Made by a program: the position numbers and the translations under genes
Part shown: positions 16,802 to 25,684 of the stretch, piece after piece
Layout: every line of letters begins with the position of its first letter
How positions within the stretch are numbered: the stretch's first letter is position 1
Assembly: GCA_016703325.1 (NCBI GenBank)
Contig: JADJCH010000019.1
Location: forward strand, 35,994-99,993
DNA from: Burkholderiales bacterium
GTDB taxonomy: Bacteria > Pseudomonadota > Gammaproteobacteria > Burkholderiales > Burkholderiaceae_C
Direction of reading: 5' to 3'
DNA length: 64,000 nucleotides
The notes under the pieces: model-generated
What the model was told of the DNA's origin: nothing
The model's input: the letters and a program-made list of their open reading frames with translations, nothing else
Databases searched by the model: none

Positions 16802-17899
16802 ATGTTATTCGATTCGACTTTGCGCAAGGAGCTGGGGCGCAGCTTCACCGGGACGACAGTGGTGCTGGTCACCATCGTGGTCACGATCATGCTGATCCGC
16901 ACGCTCGGCATGGCCGCTGGGGGCCGCGTGGGCCCGCAGGACGTGGCTCTGGTGCTCGGTTACGTGATGCTCGGTCATCTGCCCACCCTGCTGAGTTTGT
17001 CGCTGTTCATTGCCGTGGTGAGCACCCTGAACCGCCTGCATCGCGACAGCGAGATGGTGATCTGGCTGGCCAGCGGCCAGTCGCTGCGGCAATTCGTGCC
17101 GCCGGTGATGCGATTTGCCCTTCCGGTGCTGATGGTGATGGCTGCCCTCACGCTGCTGGTCTGGCCCTGGGCCAACCAGAACATCACGACGCTGCGGGAG
17201 CGCTACGAACAGCGCTCGGACCTGTCGCGGGTTTCGCCCGGCCAGTTCCAGACCTCGCGCAACGGCGAGCGGGTGTTCTTCATTGACAAGGACGCGCCGC
17301 AGGACGGCAGCGGGCGCAACATCTTCATCCTGGAACAGCGCAGCGACCGCGAATCCCTGACCACCGCCCAGGCCGGTCAGATCACTGCGACCGAAGACGG
17401 CGCCCGCCAGCTGCAACTCACCCATGGCGCACGCACCGATCTGGATCTGGACGGACAGACCCGCACGGTCTCCCGCTTCGAGAGCTATGTGGTGCGCATC
17501 GGCGACCCCCGCCCGCAGGTTCAGGACAGCCGACCCAACAAGGCGCGCAGCACGCTGGATCTGTGGCGAAACCGCAGCCCCGGCGGGGATGGCGAACTGT
17601 CGTACCGCATCGGGATGATCGCCACCGGGCTGCTGCTGCCGCTCATCGGCCTGGGGCTGGCCTCAGGCTCGGTGCGTCGCGCCGGCAGCTGGTCGTTGCT
17701 TCAGGCGCTGCTGACCTTCGTGGTCTACTTCAACCTGGTCAGCCTGGTGCAGGCCTGGGTGTCCAACCAGAAGATCGGCCTGATGCTGGCCCTGTTTCAG
17801 CTCCACGGCACGGCCGCCCTGGTGGCCGGAGGCCTTCTCTGGCTGCGCAGCCGCGGCGCAGCCCTGGTCTGGCCGCTGCCCCGCCTGCGGCGGCGCTGA
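16802..17899 (+). CDS. lptF: LPS export ABC transporter permease LptF
   Basis: LptF and LptG form the membrane part of LptB2FG, which extracts lipopolysaccharide from the inner membrane. The 365-residue protein starts MLFDSTLRKELGRSFTGTTV and has three N-terminal membrane helices (VVLVTIVVTIMLIRTL; LGHLPTLLSLSLFIAVVSTL; FALPVLMVMAALTLLVWPWA). A periplasmic β-jellyroll follows (about residues 125-265, with NGERVFFIDKDAP), then three C-terminal helices (GMIATGLLLPLIGLGLA, SLLQALLTFVVYFNLVSLVQ, FQLHGTAALVAGGLLWL). It is followed 25 bp later by lptG on the same strand and is divergent from pepA, the conserved pepA/lptFG layout. Confidence 0.95.
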   Translation: MLFDSTLRKELGRSFTGTTVVLVTIVVTIMLIRTLGMAAGGRVGPQDVALVLGYVMLGHLPTLLSLSLFIAVVSTLNRLHRDSEMVIWLASGQSLRQFVPPVMRFALPVLMVMAALTLLVWPWANQNITTLRERYEQRSDLSRVSPGQFQTSRNGERVFFIDKDAPQDGSGRNIFILEQRSDRESLTTAQAGQITATEDGARQLQLTHGARTDLDLDGQTRTVSRFESYVVRIGDPRPQVQDSRPNKARSTLDLWRNRSPGGDGELSYRIGMIATGLLLPLIGLGLASGSVRRAGSWSLLQALLTFVVYFNLVSLVQAWVSNQKIGLMLALFQLHGTAALVAGGLLWLRSRGAALVWPLPRLRRR

Positions 17900-17924
17900 C
17901 AAGATTCCTTGCCCATCAGATCCC

Positions 17925-19031
17925 ATGCGCACGGTCCGTCGCCTGCTGTACCGCGAAGTCCTGGGCGCCACGCTGTTCGTGGCGCTGGCCTTCCTCGGCC
18001 TGTTTTTCTTTTTTGATCTGGTCGGTGAGCTCGACGACATCGGCAAGTCCGGCTGGGGCATCGGTCGGGCGCTGCTCAAGTGTGTGCTGCTGCTGCCTGG
18101 CCATGTCTACGAGCTGCTGCCGATTGCGGTGCTGATCGGGGCGATCTACGCCCTGTCACGGCTGGCGCAGTCCTCGGAGTACACCATTCTGCGCACCGGT
18201 GGCCTGGGGCCTCAGCGGGCGCTGGGGCTGCTGACCAGCCTGGGAATCGGCTTCGTTCTGGTCACTTTCCTGGTGGGTGATTTCGTGGCGCCCTGGTCCG
18301 AGCGCGAGGCCACCTTGCTGCAGGCCCAGGCGCGAGGCCGGGTGGATGTCGGGCGCAACGGTGCCTGGCTGCGCGACAGCCAGAAAGCTGCGCAGGGCGA
18401 GCGCCGCTTCACCGTTCACCTCGGCGAAATGCGTCCCGACGGCAGCGTGGCGCGCATCCGCATCTACGAGTTCGGCGAAGAGGGCCAGTTGCTGCACCGC
18501 ACCTCGGCCCCCCAGGCGCGGGTGGCCAGCGATGGCACCTGGACACTGCAGGATGCGGTGGTCAGCCACTGGAACCCCGACAACACCCCCAGGCTGGAGC
18601 AGGACCAGCGCCACCCCACGCTGGTCTGGCGCTCCGGACTGACGCCTGCCGTGCTGGCGGCCGCGGTGCTGCCGCTGGACACCATGTCCACCGTGGCGCT
18701 GTACCGCTACATGAACCACCTGTCCGACCACGAACAGGCGGCGCAGCGCTACGAGATCCAGTTCTGGAAACGCGCCCTTTACCCCTTCGCCTGCCTGGTG
18801 ATGCTGGCCCTGGCGCTGCCCTTCGCCTACCTGCATGGCCGCAGCGGCGGGGTGAGCCTGAAGGTGTTCGGCGGCATCATGCTGGGCATCAGCTTCGTGC
18901 TGCTCAACAACGTCATGGGCCACCTGGGCCTGCTGCGCAACTGGACGCCCTGGGTGGCCGCCAGCATCCCCAGCGCGGTGTACCTGATGCTGTCGCTGGC
19001 CGCCTTCAGCTGGCTGGTGCGCTACCGCTGA
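17925..19031 (+). CDS. lptG: LPS export ABC transporter permease LptG
   Basis: This is the partner of LptF in the LptB2FG exporter. The 368-residue protein begins MRTVRRLLYREVLGATLFVA with the family helix LAFLGLFFFFDLVGELDDIG. It continues LLKCVLLLPGHVYELLPIAV and IGAIYALSRLAQSSEYTILR, then a periplasmic domain with GAWLRDSQKAAQGERRFTVH and WVSHWNPDNTP-like segments. The C-terminal helices are FACLVMLALALPFAYLH, VFGGIMLGISFVLLNNVMGH and LMLSLAAFSWLVRYR. The SSEYTILRTGG coupling region, which faces the LptB ATPase, is well conserved. Length is normal. Confidence 0.95.
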   Translation: MRTVRRLLYREVLGATLFVALAFLGLFFFFDLVGELDDIGKSGWGIGRALLKCVLLLPGHVYELLPIAVLIGAIYALSRLAQSSEYTILRTGGLGPQRALGLLTSLGIGFVLVTFLVGDFVAPWSEREATLLQAQARGRVDVGRNGAWLRDSQKAAQGERRFTVHLGEMRPDGSVARIRIYEFGEEGQLLHRTSAPQARVASDGTWTLQDAVVSHWNPDNTPRLEQDQRHPTLVWRSGLTPAVLAAAVLPLDTMSTVALYRYMNHLSDHEQAAQRYEIQFWKRALYPFACLVMLALALPFAYLHGRSGGVSLKVFGGIMLGISFVLLNNVMGHLGLLRNWTPWVAASIPSAVYLMLSLAAFSWLVRYR

Positions 19032-19095
19032 ACCGGGCCGCTGCCCGCCTTCATCTTCTTCCTTCCCGGATCCAACTTCCCACCGAGAGGCCCCG

Positions 19096-19479
19096 ATGCA
19101 CGGCATCCTGCTCTTCGCCCACGGCGCCCGCGACCCCGCCTGGGCCCGCCCCTTCCATGCCATCGCCCAACGCATGCGTGAGCAGCACAGCGGCGGGCCG
19201 GTCGAGCTGGCCTACCTGGAGCTGATGCAACCCCCGTTGGGCACGGCCGTGGACGCCCTGGTGCAGGCCGGCTGCCGCCGCGTGACGGTGGTGCCGGTGT
19301 TCCTCGGCGCGGGCGGCCACGTCAAACGGGACCTGCCCGCCCTGCTGGAAGACCTGCGCCAGCGCCACCCCGACCTGGTCCTGAACAGCACCTGCGCCAT
19401 CGGTGAGTCCGAAGCAGTGATCACCGCCCTGGCGGATGCAGCATACGGACTGGCCCAGCAGGAAAGCCAGGGCGCATGA
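19096..19479 (+). CDS. CbiX-type small sirohydrochlorin chelatase
   Basis: Small CbiX/SirB proteins insert Co or Fe into sirohydrochlorin in cobalamin or siroheme synthesis. The 127-residue product matches the short single-domain form: GILLFAHGARDPAWARPFHA carries the first active-site His (AHGARDP), then ELAYLELMQPPLGTAVDALV and VTVVPVFLGAGGHVKRDLPA with the second His (GGHVKRD). The stop overlaps the start of the CysB-type regulator by 4 bp (ATGA). A link to sulfur metabolism, where siroheme serves sulfite reductase, therefore makes the Fe chelatase role in siroheme synthesis more likely than cobalamin. That choice is inference. Confidence 0.85.
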   Translation: MHGILLFAHGARDPAWARPFHAIAQRMREQHSGGPVELAYLELMQPPLGTAVDALVQAGCRRVTVVPVFLGAGGHVKRDLPALLEDLRQRHPDLVLNSTCAIGESEAVITALADAAYGLAQQESQGA

Positions 19480-20438
19480 ACCTGCATCAGTTCCGCTTCG
19501 TTCAGGAGGCGGCGCGTCGGCGCTTGAACCTGACCGAGACCGCCAAGGCCCTGCACACCTCCCAGCCCGGCATCTCCAAGGCCATCCTGGAGCTCGAGGA
19601 GGAACTCGGTGTCGACATCTTCGCCCGCCATGGCAAGCGCCTCAAGCGCATCACCGAACCGGGCGAGCAGGTGCTGCGCAGCATCGAGATCATCATGCGG
19701 GAGGTGGCCAACCTGCGCCGCATCGGTCAGGATTACACGCTGCAGGAGGCCGGCACCATCTCGATTGCGGCCACCCACACCCAGGCACGCTACGTCCTGC
19801 CCGGGCCGGTGGCGGCGCTGCGCTCGCGCTACCCGAAGGTGTCGGTGAGCCTGCACCAGGGCACTCCGGAGCAGGTGGCGCAGATGATCCTGGACGACGC
19901 AGCGGAAGTCGGCATGGCCACCGAGAAGCTGACCCAGTACGACGACCTGGTCACCCTGCCCTGCTACGAATGGCGCCATGTGGCGGTGATGCCGACCGAC
20001 CACCCGCTGGCGCAGCTGGAGCGCCTCGATCTGGACGACCTGGCTGCCCAGCCCCTGATTTCCTACCACCCCTCCTTCACCGGTCGCTCGCGCATCGATG
20101 CGGCCTTCGAGCACCGCGGGCTGGCCCCCCAGTTCGTGCTGGAGGCCATCGACTCCGACGTGATCAAGACCTACGCCCGCCTCGGCCTGGGGGTGGGCAT
20201 CGTGGCCGAAATGGCGGTGCGCGACGACCCGCTGTTCTCCGTCACCGCCGAGATGTGCGCCCGGCCGGTGGGACATCTGTTCGGCACCAACGTGGCGCGC
20301 ATCGCCTTCAAACGCGGCGCCTACCTGCGCAACTTTGTCTATGCCTTTGCGCAGCTGCTGTCCGACCGCCTCAGCCGCCACCTGGTGGAACGGGCCATGA
20401 GCGGCCACCCGGAAGGTGACGACGCCTGCGGACTTTGA
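19476..20438 (+). CDS. cysB: CysB-type LysR regulator of sulfur assimilation
   Basis: CysB-family LysR proteins activate sulfate uptake and cysteine synthesis genes with N-acetylserine or related signals. The 320-residue protein has the HTH MNLHQFRFVQEAARRRLNLT then ETAKALHTSQPGISKAILEL, where the PGISKAI helix is the CysB/Cbl type. The effector domain contains SIAATHTQARYVLPGPVAAL, the CysB-typical 'ATHTQARY' that forms the ligand pocket. VAVMPTDHPL and LGVGIVAEMAV follow. Start ATG 19476 overlaps the cbiX stop, so the two are translationally coupled, consistent with siroheme and sulfite reduction. Confidence 0.9.
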   Translation: MNLHQFRFVQEAARRRLNLTETAKALHTSQPGISKAILELEEELGVDIFARHGKRLKRITEPGEQVLRSIEIIMREVANLRRIGQDYTLQEAGTISIAATHTQARYVLPGPVAALRSRYPKVSVSLHQGTPEQVAQMILDDAAEVGMATEKLTQYDDLVTLPCYEWRHVAVMPTDHPLAQLERLDLDDLAAQPLISYHPSFTGRSRIDAAFEHRGLAPQFVLEAIDSDVIKTYARLGLGVGIVAEMAVRDDPLFSVTAEMCARPVGHLFGTNVARIAFKRGAYLRNFVYAFAQLLSDRLSRHLVERAMSGHPEGDDACGL

Positions 20439-20509
20439 ATCCCTGCTTGCCCCGCTGTGATCGAACCCGAAGTCACATCAGGCCCCTTGCTCACTCGACT
20501 GCCACTGCC

Positions 20510-21694
20510 ATGACCCAGCCGATGCCGCGCACCCCCGCCGTCACCAGCCGCCTGCCACAGGTGGGCACCACCATCTTCACCGTGATGTCCGCGCTGGCGC
20601 AGCAATGCGCAGCGGTCAACCTCGGCCAGGGTTTTCCGGACTTCGATGGCGATGCGCGCCTGAAGGACGCCGTGAAGGCCGCGATGGACGCCGGTCACAA
20701 CCAATACCCGCCGATGGCCGGTGTTCCGGCCCTGCGGGAGGCCATTGCCGCCAAGATCGAGACGCTGTACGGCCAGCACTACGACCCGGGCCTGGAAATC
20801 ACCGTCACCGCCGGAGCCACCCAGGCCCTGCTCACTGCCGTGCTGGCCCTGGTGCATCCGGGCGACGAGGTGATCGTGCTGGAGCCTTGCTACGACAGCT
20901 ACGAACCGGCCATTGCCCTGGCTGGGGCCACTGCGGTGCGGGTGCCGCTCACCCCCGGCAGCTTCCGGCCGGATTTCGAGCGCATCGCCGCGGCCATCAC
21001 GCCGCGCACCCGGGCGCTGTTCGTCAACACGCCGCACAACCCCAGCGGCACGGTCTGGACACCCGCCGAAATGCAGCGTCTGGCCGAACTGCTGCGGCCC
21101 ACCAACATCCTGCTGATCGCCGACGAGGTCTACGAGCACATGGTGTACGACGGCGTGGCGCATGCCAGTGCCGCACGCTGGCCAGAACTGGCGGCAAGGG
21201 CCGTGGTGATCTCCAGCTTCGGCAAGACCTACCACGTCACAGGATGGAAGGTGGCCTTTGCCGCCGCGCCGGCCTCACTGAGTGCCGAGTTCCGCAAGGT
21301 GCATCAATTCAACACCTTCACCGTCAACACCCCCATGCAGCACGGGCTGGCCGCCTACATGGCCGACCCGGTGCCCTACCTGCAGCTGCCGGACTTCTAC
21401 CAGCGCAAACGCGACCTGTTCCGCGCTGGACTGGCCCCCACCCGGCTGCGCCTGTTGCCTTGCGAAGGCACCTACTTCCAGTGCGTGGACTACAGCGGGC
21501 TCGATCCCGCCATCGCCGCCCTGCCGGAGGCGGCCTTCTGCGAATGGCTCACCCGCGAAGTGGGTGTGGCCGCGATCCCGCTGAGCGCCTTCTACTGCGA
21601 TGGCCGCAACCAGCAGATTGCGCGGCTGTGTTTTGCCAAGAAGGACGAGACGCTGCACGCCGCGCTGGAACGGCTGCGCCGACACCTGGGTTGA
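20510..21694 (+). CDS. PLP-dependent aminotransferase, methionine aminotransferase-like
   Basis: This is a class I/II fold-type I aminotransferase of 394 residues. ATG 20510 starts MTQPMPRTPAVTSRLPQVGT, the conserved start of the YbdL/methionine-aminotransferase group; the 25 upstream residues in the same frame are unlike the family. FTVMSALAQQCAAVNLGQGF and PDFDG form the substrate-entry motif. EITVTAGATQALLTAVLALV holds the phosphate-binding turn, and FVNTPHNPSGTVW the PLP-ring Asn. IADEVYEHMVYDG holds the pyridine-N Asp and Tyr, and SSFGKTYHVTGWK the Schiff-base Lys. Homologues accept methionine, phenylalanine or kynurenine, so the exact amino donor is uncertain. It follows cysB by 71 bp; a sulfur amino acid role fits the context. 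Confidence 0.85.
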   Translation: MTQPMPRTPAVTSRLPQVGTTIFTVMSALAQQCAAVNLGQGFPDFDGDARLKDAVKAAMDAGHNQYPPMAGVPALREAIAAKIETLYGQHYDPGLEITVTAGATQALLTAVLALVHPGDEVIVLEPCYDSYEPAIALAGATAVRVPLTPGSFRPDFERIAAAITPRTRALFVNTPHNPSGTVWTPAEMQRLAELLRPTNILLIADEVYEHMVYDGVAHASAARWPELAARAVVISSFGKTYHVTGWKVAFAAAPASLSAEFRKVHQFNTFTVNTPMQHGLAAYMADPVPYLQLPDFYQRKRDLFRAGLAPTRLRLLPCEGTYFQCVDYSGLDPAIAALPEAAFCEWLTREVGVAAIPLSAFYCDGRNQQIARLCFAKKDETLHAALERLRRHLG

Positions 21695-21738
21695 GGCCCC
21701 CAGGCCGGCACCCACCGGCTCATCGGCCCTCCGCACAG

Positions 21739-21758
21739 AAACGAACGATCGTTCGTTT
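21739..21758. promoter_or_regulatory. Perfect 20-bp palindromic operator upstream of enoyl-CoA hydratase gene
   Basis: AAACGAACGATCGTTCGTTT is a perfect dyad 60 bp before the enoyl-CoA hydratase start. CGAACG-type inverted repeats of this length are typical TetR-family operators, including several acyl-CoA-responsive ones. No TetR gene lies within the window next to it. The repressor identity is inference. Confidence 0.65.
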
Positions 21759-21818
21759 TCATGCCAGAATTCGGCAGTTCCTCGCCCCGTACGGTCCGAC
21801 CCTCCTACCGAAACAGCG

Positions 21819-22592
21819 ATGCCCGCAGAACTCCTCAGTGAACGACAAGGCAGCACCCTGCTGCTGACGATCAGCGATCCCGCCACCCGCAATGCCCTCA
21901 GCCCGGAGCTCTATGCGGCCGGCGTGGAGGCGCTGTCGCTGGCGGAATCGGACGCACAGATCCGCTGCGTGGTGCTCACCGGCGCGGCCGGGCATTTCAG
22001 CGCCGGCGGCAACCTGAGTCAGATGCAGGCGGTGCGCGGACAGCCCGAGCGGCAGCAGGCCCGGGTGGACGCCCTGCACCAGTGGATCGAAGCGCTGCGC
22101 AGTTGCCCCAAACCGGTGATCGCCGCGGTCGAAGGCGCTGCGGCCGGTGCGGGTTGCTCCCTGGCGCTGGCCTGTGACCTGCTCGTGGCGTCCCGGGAGG
22201 CCAAGTTCTCGCTGGCCTACGGCCGCATCGGCACCTCCCCGGACGGCGGTGCAAGCTGGCATCTGGCCCAACTGCTGCCGCGCAACCAGGCGCTGGAATG
22301 GATCTGGATGGCGCAGACCCGCAGCGGCGAGGACCTGCACCGCAGCGGCCTGGTCAATCGGCTTTGCGCCCCCGGGGAAGCCCTGGCGACCGCACTGGCG
22401 CTGGCCGAGGAGCTGGGCGCCTTCGCGCCCAACGTGCTGGCCAGCGTGAAGGAGCTGGTGGGTTCACCGTCGCCCGCACTTGCCGATCAGCTGGACCGCG
22501 AGCGCAGAGCCTTCGTCGACAACGTGAACCATCCCAACGGCGGCGAAGGCCTGGCGGCCTGGCGCGAGAAACGCTCGCCGCGTTTCGGCTGA
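21819..22592 (+). CDS. Enoyl-CoA hydratase/isomerase family protein
   Basis: Crotonase-fold enzymes hydrate or isomerise acyl-CoA thioesters in β-oxidation and related pathways. The 257-residue product starts at ATG 21819 (MPAELLSERQGSTLLLTISD). It has the oxyanion-hole segments VVLTGAAGHFSAGGNLSQM and AAVEGAAAGAGCSLALACDL, then ASREAKFSLAYGRIGTSPDG. In the second catalytic position the usual Glu of hydratases is replaced by Gly-Thr-Ser-Pro-Asp context (IGTSPDGGASW), more like isomerase/PaaG-type members. It is a single gene behind the palindrome, with the Crp/Fnr regulator and the acyl-CoA-dehydrogenase-associated phosphotransferase downstream, which supports acyl-CoA catabolism. The substrate is unknown. 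Confidence 0.88.
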   Translation: MPAELLSERQGSTLLLTISDPATRNALSPELYAAGVEALSLAESDAQIRCVVLTGAAGHFSAGGNLSQMQAVRGQPERQQARVDALHQWIEALRSCPKPVIAAVEGAAAGAGCSLALACDLLVASREAKFSLAYGRIGTSPDGGASWHLAQLLPRNQALEWIWMAQTRSGEDLHRSGLVNRLCAPGEALATALALAEELGAFAPNVLASVKELVGSPSPALADQLDRERRAFVDNVNHPNGGEGLAAWREKRSPRFG

Positions 22593-22653
22593 GTCGCCTC
22601 ACCGTCCCACCGCGTCAACCGAATCTTCACACCCTGGCGGTCCACTGGCTGGC

Positions 22654-23358
22654 ATGACGACACCGATCCTCACCCCCGACGAACGCGAGCAGATCGAACA
22701 CGGGCCCTGGTTCTCCAAGCTCTCTCCGTTGCTGCGCAACGACATCCTGGCGCGCAGCATCATCCGCCGCTACCCGGACGGTGTGCAGATCGGCACCCGT
22801 GGCGCCCCTGCCGTCGACTGGGTGGGGGTGGCCAGCGGGGCGGTGCGGGTGAGCTCGGTATCGTTCTCCGGCAAGCAGATCACCCTCACCTATGTGGAGC
22901 CAGGCACCTGGTTCGGCGACATCTCGCTGTTCGACGGTCTGCCGCACACCCACGACGCCACCACCCACGGGCCGACCACCCTGCTGATCGTGCGCAAGCA
23001 CGACTTCAACGACCTGCTGTCGCGCCACAGCGAGCTCTACGAAGCCCTGCTGCGCCTGAACTGCCGCCGCCTGCGACTGATGTTCGCGCACTTCGAGGAT
23101 CTCAACACCAAGCCGCTGGCGGCCCGCCTGGCCAAACAGGTGTTGATCCTGGCGCGCAGCTACGGCGTGACCAATGGCGAGGAGATCCGCATCGGCCTGC
23201 AACTGGCCCAGGAGGATCTGGCCCAGCTCGTGGGCGCCTCGCGGCAACGCGTCAACCAGGAGCTCAAGGGCTTCGAGCGTGAAGGGGCGCTGCGCATCGA
23301 ACCGACCCGCCTGGTGGTGCTGTCGCGCGACAAGCTGGCCGCCATCGCCGAACACTGA
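22654..23358 (+). CDS. Crp/Fnr-family transcriptional regulator
   Basis: The 234-residue regulator has an N-terminal cyclic-nucleotide-binding-type β-barrel (about residues 20-130: SGAVRVSSVSFSGKQITLTY and EPGTWFGDISLFDGLPHTHD). A dimer helix and a C-terminal winged helix follow (RIGLQLAQEDLAQLVGASRQ, RVNQELKGFEREGALRIEPT). The recognition helix is GASRQRVNQELKGF. No N-terminal Fnr cysteine cluster is present, so it is not an oxygen-sensing Fnr. The effector is unknown. It sits between the enoyl-CoA hydratase and phosphotransferase genes, 13 bp from the latter, so it may control acyl-CoA use. Confidence 0.88.
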   Translation: MTTPILTPDEREQIEHGPWFSKLSPLLRNDILARSIIRRYPDGVQIGTRGAPAVDWVGVASGAVRVSSVSFSGKQITLTYVEPGTWFGDISLFDGLPHTHDATTHGPTTLLIVRKHDFNDLLSRHSELYEALLRLNCRRLRLMFAHFEDLNTKPLAARLAKQVLILARSYGVTNGEEIRIGLQLAQEDLAQLVGASRQRVNQELKGFEREGALRIEPTRLVVLSRDKLAAIAEH

Positions 23359-23371
23359 GACACGAAGCTGC

Positions 23372-24475
23372 ATGGACACCTCTGCCCACACCGGGACCCG
23401 CCCGATGGCCGCCAGCCACGCCTTCGACATCGCTGCACTGGACCGCCACCTCTGCGCCCACCTGCCCGGCTATGCCGGGCCGCTGCAGGTCGAGCAGTTC
23501 AAGGGCGGTCAATCCAATCCCACCTACCGGCTGACCACACCGGGTACGCGCTACGTGATGCGCAGCAAACCCGGCCCGGTGGCGCGGCTGCTGCCCTCGG
23601 CGCATGCGATTGAGCGCGAGTACCGGGTGATGCAGGCCCTGGGGGCCACCGATGTACCGGTGCCGCGCATGCTGCTGCTGTGCGAGGACGAGTCGATCAT
23701 CGGCCGCGCCTTCTTCATCATGGAGCACCTGGACGGCCGGGTGCTGTGGGACCAGACGCTGCCCGGCCTGGCACCCGAAGAGCGCGCCGCGATCTACGAC
23801 GAGATGAACCGCGTGATCGCTGCGCTGCATTCGGTGGATGTGCAGGCTGCCGGACTGGCGGACTACGGGCGACCAGGCAACTACTTCGAACGCCAGATCG
23901 GCCGCTGGAGCAAGCAGTACCAGGCCTCCATCACCGAGCCGATCGAGGCGATGGACCGGCTGATCGAATGGCTGCCGCAGCACATCCCCGCCAGTGCCCG
24001 AGATGAGTCCTGGCTGTCGGTGGTACATGGCGACTACCGGCTGGACAACCTGATGTTCCACCCCCGCGAACCCCGCGTGCTGGCGGTGCTGGACTGGGAG
24101 CTGTCCACCTTGGGCCACCCGCTGGCGGACTTCAGCTATCACTGCATGTCCTGGCACATCCCCTACGGCGTGTTTCGCGGCATCGGCGGCACCGATCTGG
24201 CCGCCCTGGGCATTCCATCGGAGGAGGTCTACATCGACCGCTACCTGGACCGCCTGACCTCTGCGCGCGGCGGTGCGGCGATCGACCGCCACCAACTCCG
24301 GCGCGACTGGCCCTTCTACCTCGCCTACAACCTGTTCCGCATCGCGGCCATCCTGCAGGGCATTGCCCGCCGGGTGGTGGACGGCATCGCCTCCAGCGAA
24401 CAGGCCCGCCAGGCCGGTGCCGGGGCCCGGCCGATGGCCGAACTGGGCTGGCGCACCGCCCAGCGACTGGGCTGA
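23372..24475 (+). CDS. ACAD10/11-type phosphotransferase (APH fold)
   Basis: This family shares the aminoglycoside phosphotransferase/choline kinase fold. It is fused to acyl-CoA dehydrogenase in animals (ACAD10/11), where 4-hydroxyacyl-CoAs are phosphorylated. The 367-residue product has QVEQFKGGQSNPTYRLTTPG and RYVMRSKPGPVARLLPSAHA (ATP-binding lobe). The Brenner motif is VVHGDYRLDNLMFHP, and the metal-binding segment is AVLDWELSTLGHPLADFSYH. C-terminal helices end at RPMAELGWRTAQRLG. ATG 23372 is taken; ATG 23405 is an alternative that starts closer to the conserved region. An enoyl-CoA hydratase upstream supports degradation of hydroxylated acyl chains. Confidence 0.88.
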   Translation: MDTSAHTGTRPMAASHAFDIAALDRHLCAHLPGYAGPLQVEQFKGGQSNPTYRLTTPGTRYVMRSKPGPVARLLPSAHAIEREYRVMQALGATDVPVPRMLLLCEDESIIGRAFFIMEHLDGRVLWDQTLPGLAPEERAAIYDEMNRVIAALHSVDVQAAGLADYGRPGNYFERQIGRWSKQYQASITEPIEAMDRLIEWLPQHIPASARDESWLSVVHGDYRLDNLMFHPREPRVLAVLDWELSTLGHPLADFSYHCMSWHIPYGVFRGIGGTDLAALGIPSEEVYIDRYLDRLTSARGGAAIDRHQLRRDWPFYLAYNLFRIAAILQGIARRVVDGIASSEQARQAGAGARPMAELGWRTAQRLG

Positions 24476-24508
24476 TCGGGACGGGCATCGCCCGGCCCAT
24501 GGGGTTGC

Positions 24509-25534
24509 TCAGAGCGTCAGATCGGTGGGGATGTTGTCGCCCAGCGGCGGGAGCTCGGACGGCAGATCCGCATCACCACCGTCATCGCCCTCCAGTTGCG
24601 CGGCCTCCATCATCGACGAGGGCGAGAAGTCGCGCATCATCTCCTCGCTGAAGGTGGCCAGGTCCGCGGTGCGCATCTCCATGCCGTCCAGGTCTGCGGC
24701 CATCGGCAGCGCACCGCCCGCCTCCTCCAGGGGGCGTTGCGCCACGCGGTGCGGTGGCGCCGCTGCGCCGGCCTGACCGGGCCGCGCACCGGCGGCAGCC
24801 GCAGCCACCGAAAGGCTCGCCACGGCAGACTGCAGCGTCGCCGGCGGCACCGCGCCGTGCACCGTGCTGCGCCCGGAGCGTGAGCAGATGCGCCGGGCCC
24901 GCAGCGCCCCGGCCTCAGCCAGCGAACGCACTCCATCGAGCAGCGTTTCGTCCAGGCTGGGCGCTGCTGTGCGCAGATAGAGTCGGCCACGCAGGGTCAT
25001 CAGCAGCAGCGGAGCCTCTGGTGCCAACCAGCGGTCCTGCGCGCGCTGCAGACGCACCGCCAGTTCGCCCTGGGCCCAATGGCGTGCATGCACCGGGCTG
25101 CTTCCGACCACCACAAAGGCCTCGGCAAAGGCCGGTGGCAGCAGGTCTTCCATGCGCTCGAACATCGCCAGCCAGCGCACCTCCTGCGGCGCGGCGCCGT
25201 CGATCTCGGTCTGTGCATCGTGGGTCAGCAGCTCATAGGTCTGCGCCTCCAGCCGGTCGGCCAGGCTGCGGCTCATCACCAGCATCTCCAGCTGCGCAGG
25301 CAACCCCGCATCGACGCGCAGGCGCAACTCGGGTCCGTCGATGTAGCTGCGCTGCGAGAGGCCCCACTCCAGCCGCATGTCCCCCGCAGCGCTGCGCGAG
25401 CGCACCTTCAGCCCCAGGCCGCGGCGGCTGTTGCGGCAATCCCCGCCACGTGATTCGGCCCAGCTCTTGAGCAGCGTGGATTCAGCGTCCGCCGGGGCAC
25501 CTCGGCGGAGCAGGCGTTGAAAGATCTGAAGCAT
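24509..25534 (-). CDS. Protein of unknown function at the end of the ATP-grasp/transglutaminase cluster
   Basis: I do not recognise this 341-residue protein. ATG at 25532-25534 starts MLQIFQRLLRRGAPADAEST. The middle has alternating β-rich stretches (MRLEWGLSQRSYIDGPELRL, LPAQLEMLVMSRSLADRLEA) and AFVVVGSSPVHARHWAQGEL. From about residue 240 it is low-complexity and Ala/Pro-rich with an acidic tail (LPSELPPLGDNIPTDLTL). It has no signal peptide and no membrane segment. It is the last gene of a minus-strand series with two ATP-grasp, alpha-E and transglutaminase genes, 150 bp after the nearest. It could be a substrate, partner or unrelated protein. Confidence 0.6.
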   Translation of the reverse strand: MLQIFQRLLRRGAPADAESTLLKSWAESRGGDCRNSRRGLGLKVRSRSAAGDMRLEWGLSQRSYIDGPELRLRVDAGLPAQLEMLVMSRSLADRLEAQTYELLTHDAQTEIDGAAPQEVRWLAMFERMEDLLPPAFAEAFVVVGSSPVHARHWAQGELAVRLQRAQDRWLAPEAPLLLMTLRGRLYLRTAAPSLDETLLDGVRSLAEAGALRARRICSRSGRSTVHGAVPPATLQSAVASLSVAAAAAGARPGQAGAAAPPHRVAQRPLEEAGGALPMAADLDGMEMRTADLATFSEEMMRDFSPSSMMEAAQLEGDDGGDADLPSELPPLGDNIPTDLTL

Positions 25535-25684
25535 GGTCGGCTGGGGAGATGAGGTCGAAATGGACGGGCTTGATCCCGCATATCGACCGACCTTCCCGCC
25601 GGTTGAGTCACTTTGCACAGCCGCCGTCACCGCAAGCGGCCCAGCGTGATCTCTGCGCACCCGCAACAGACGCGTCGCAGAAGA

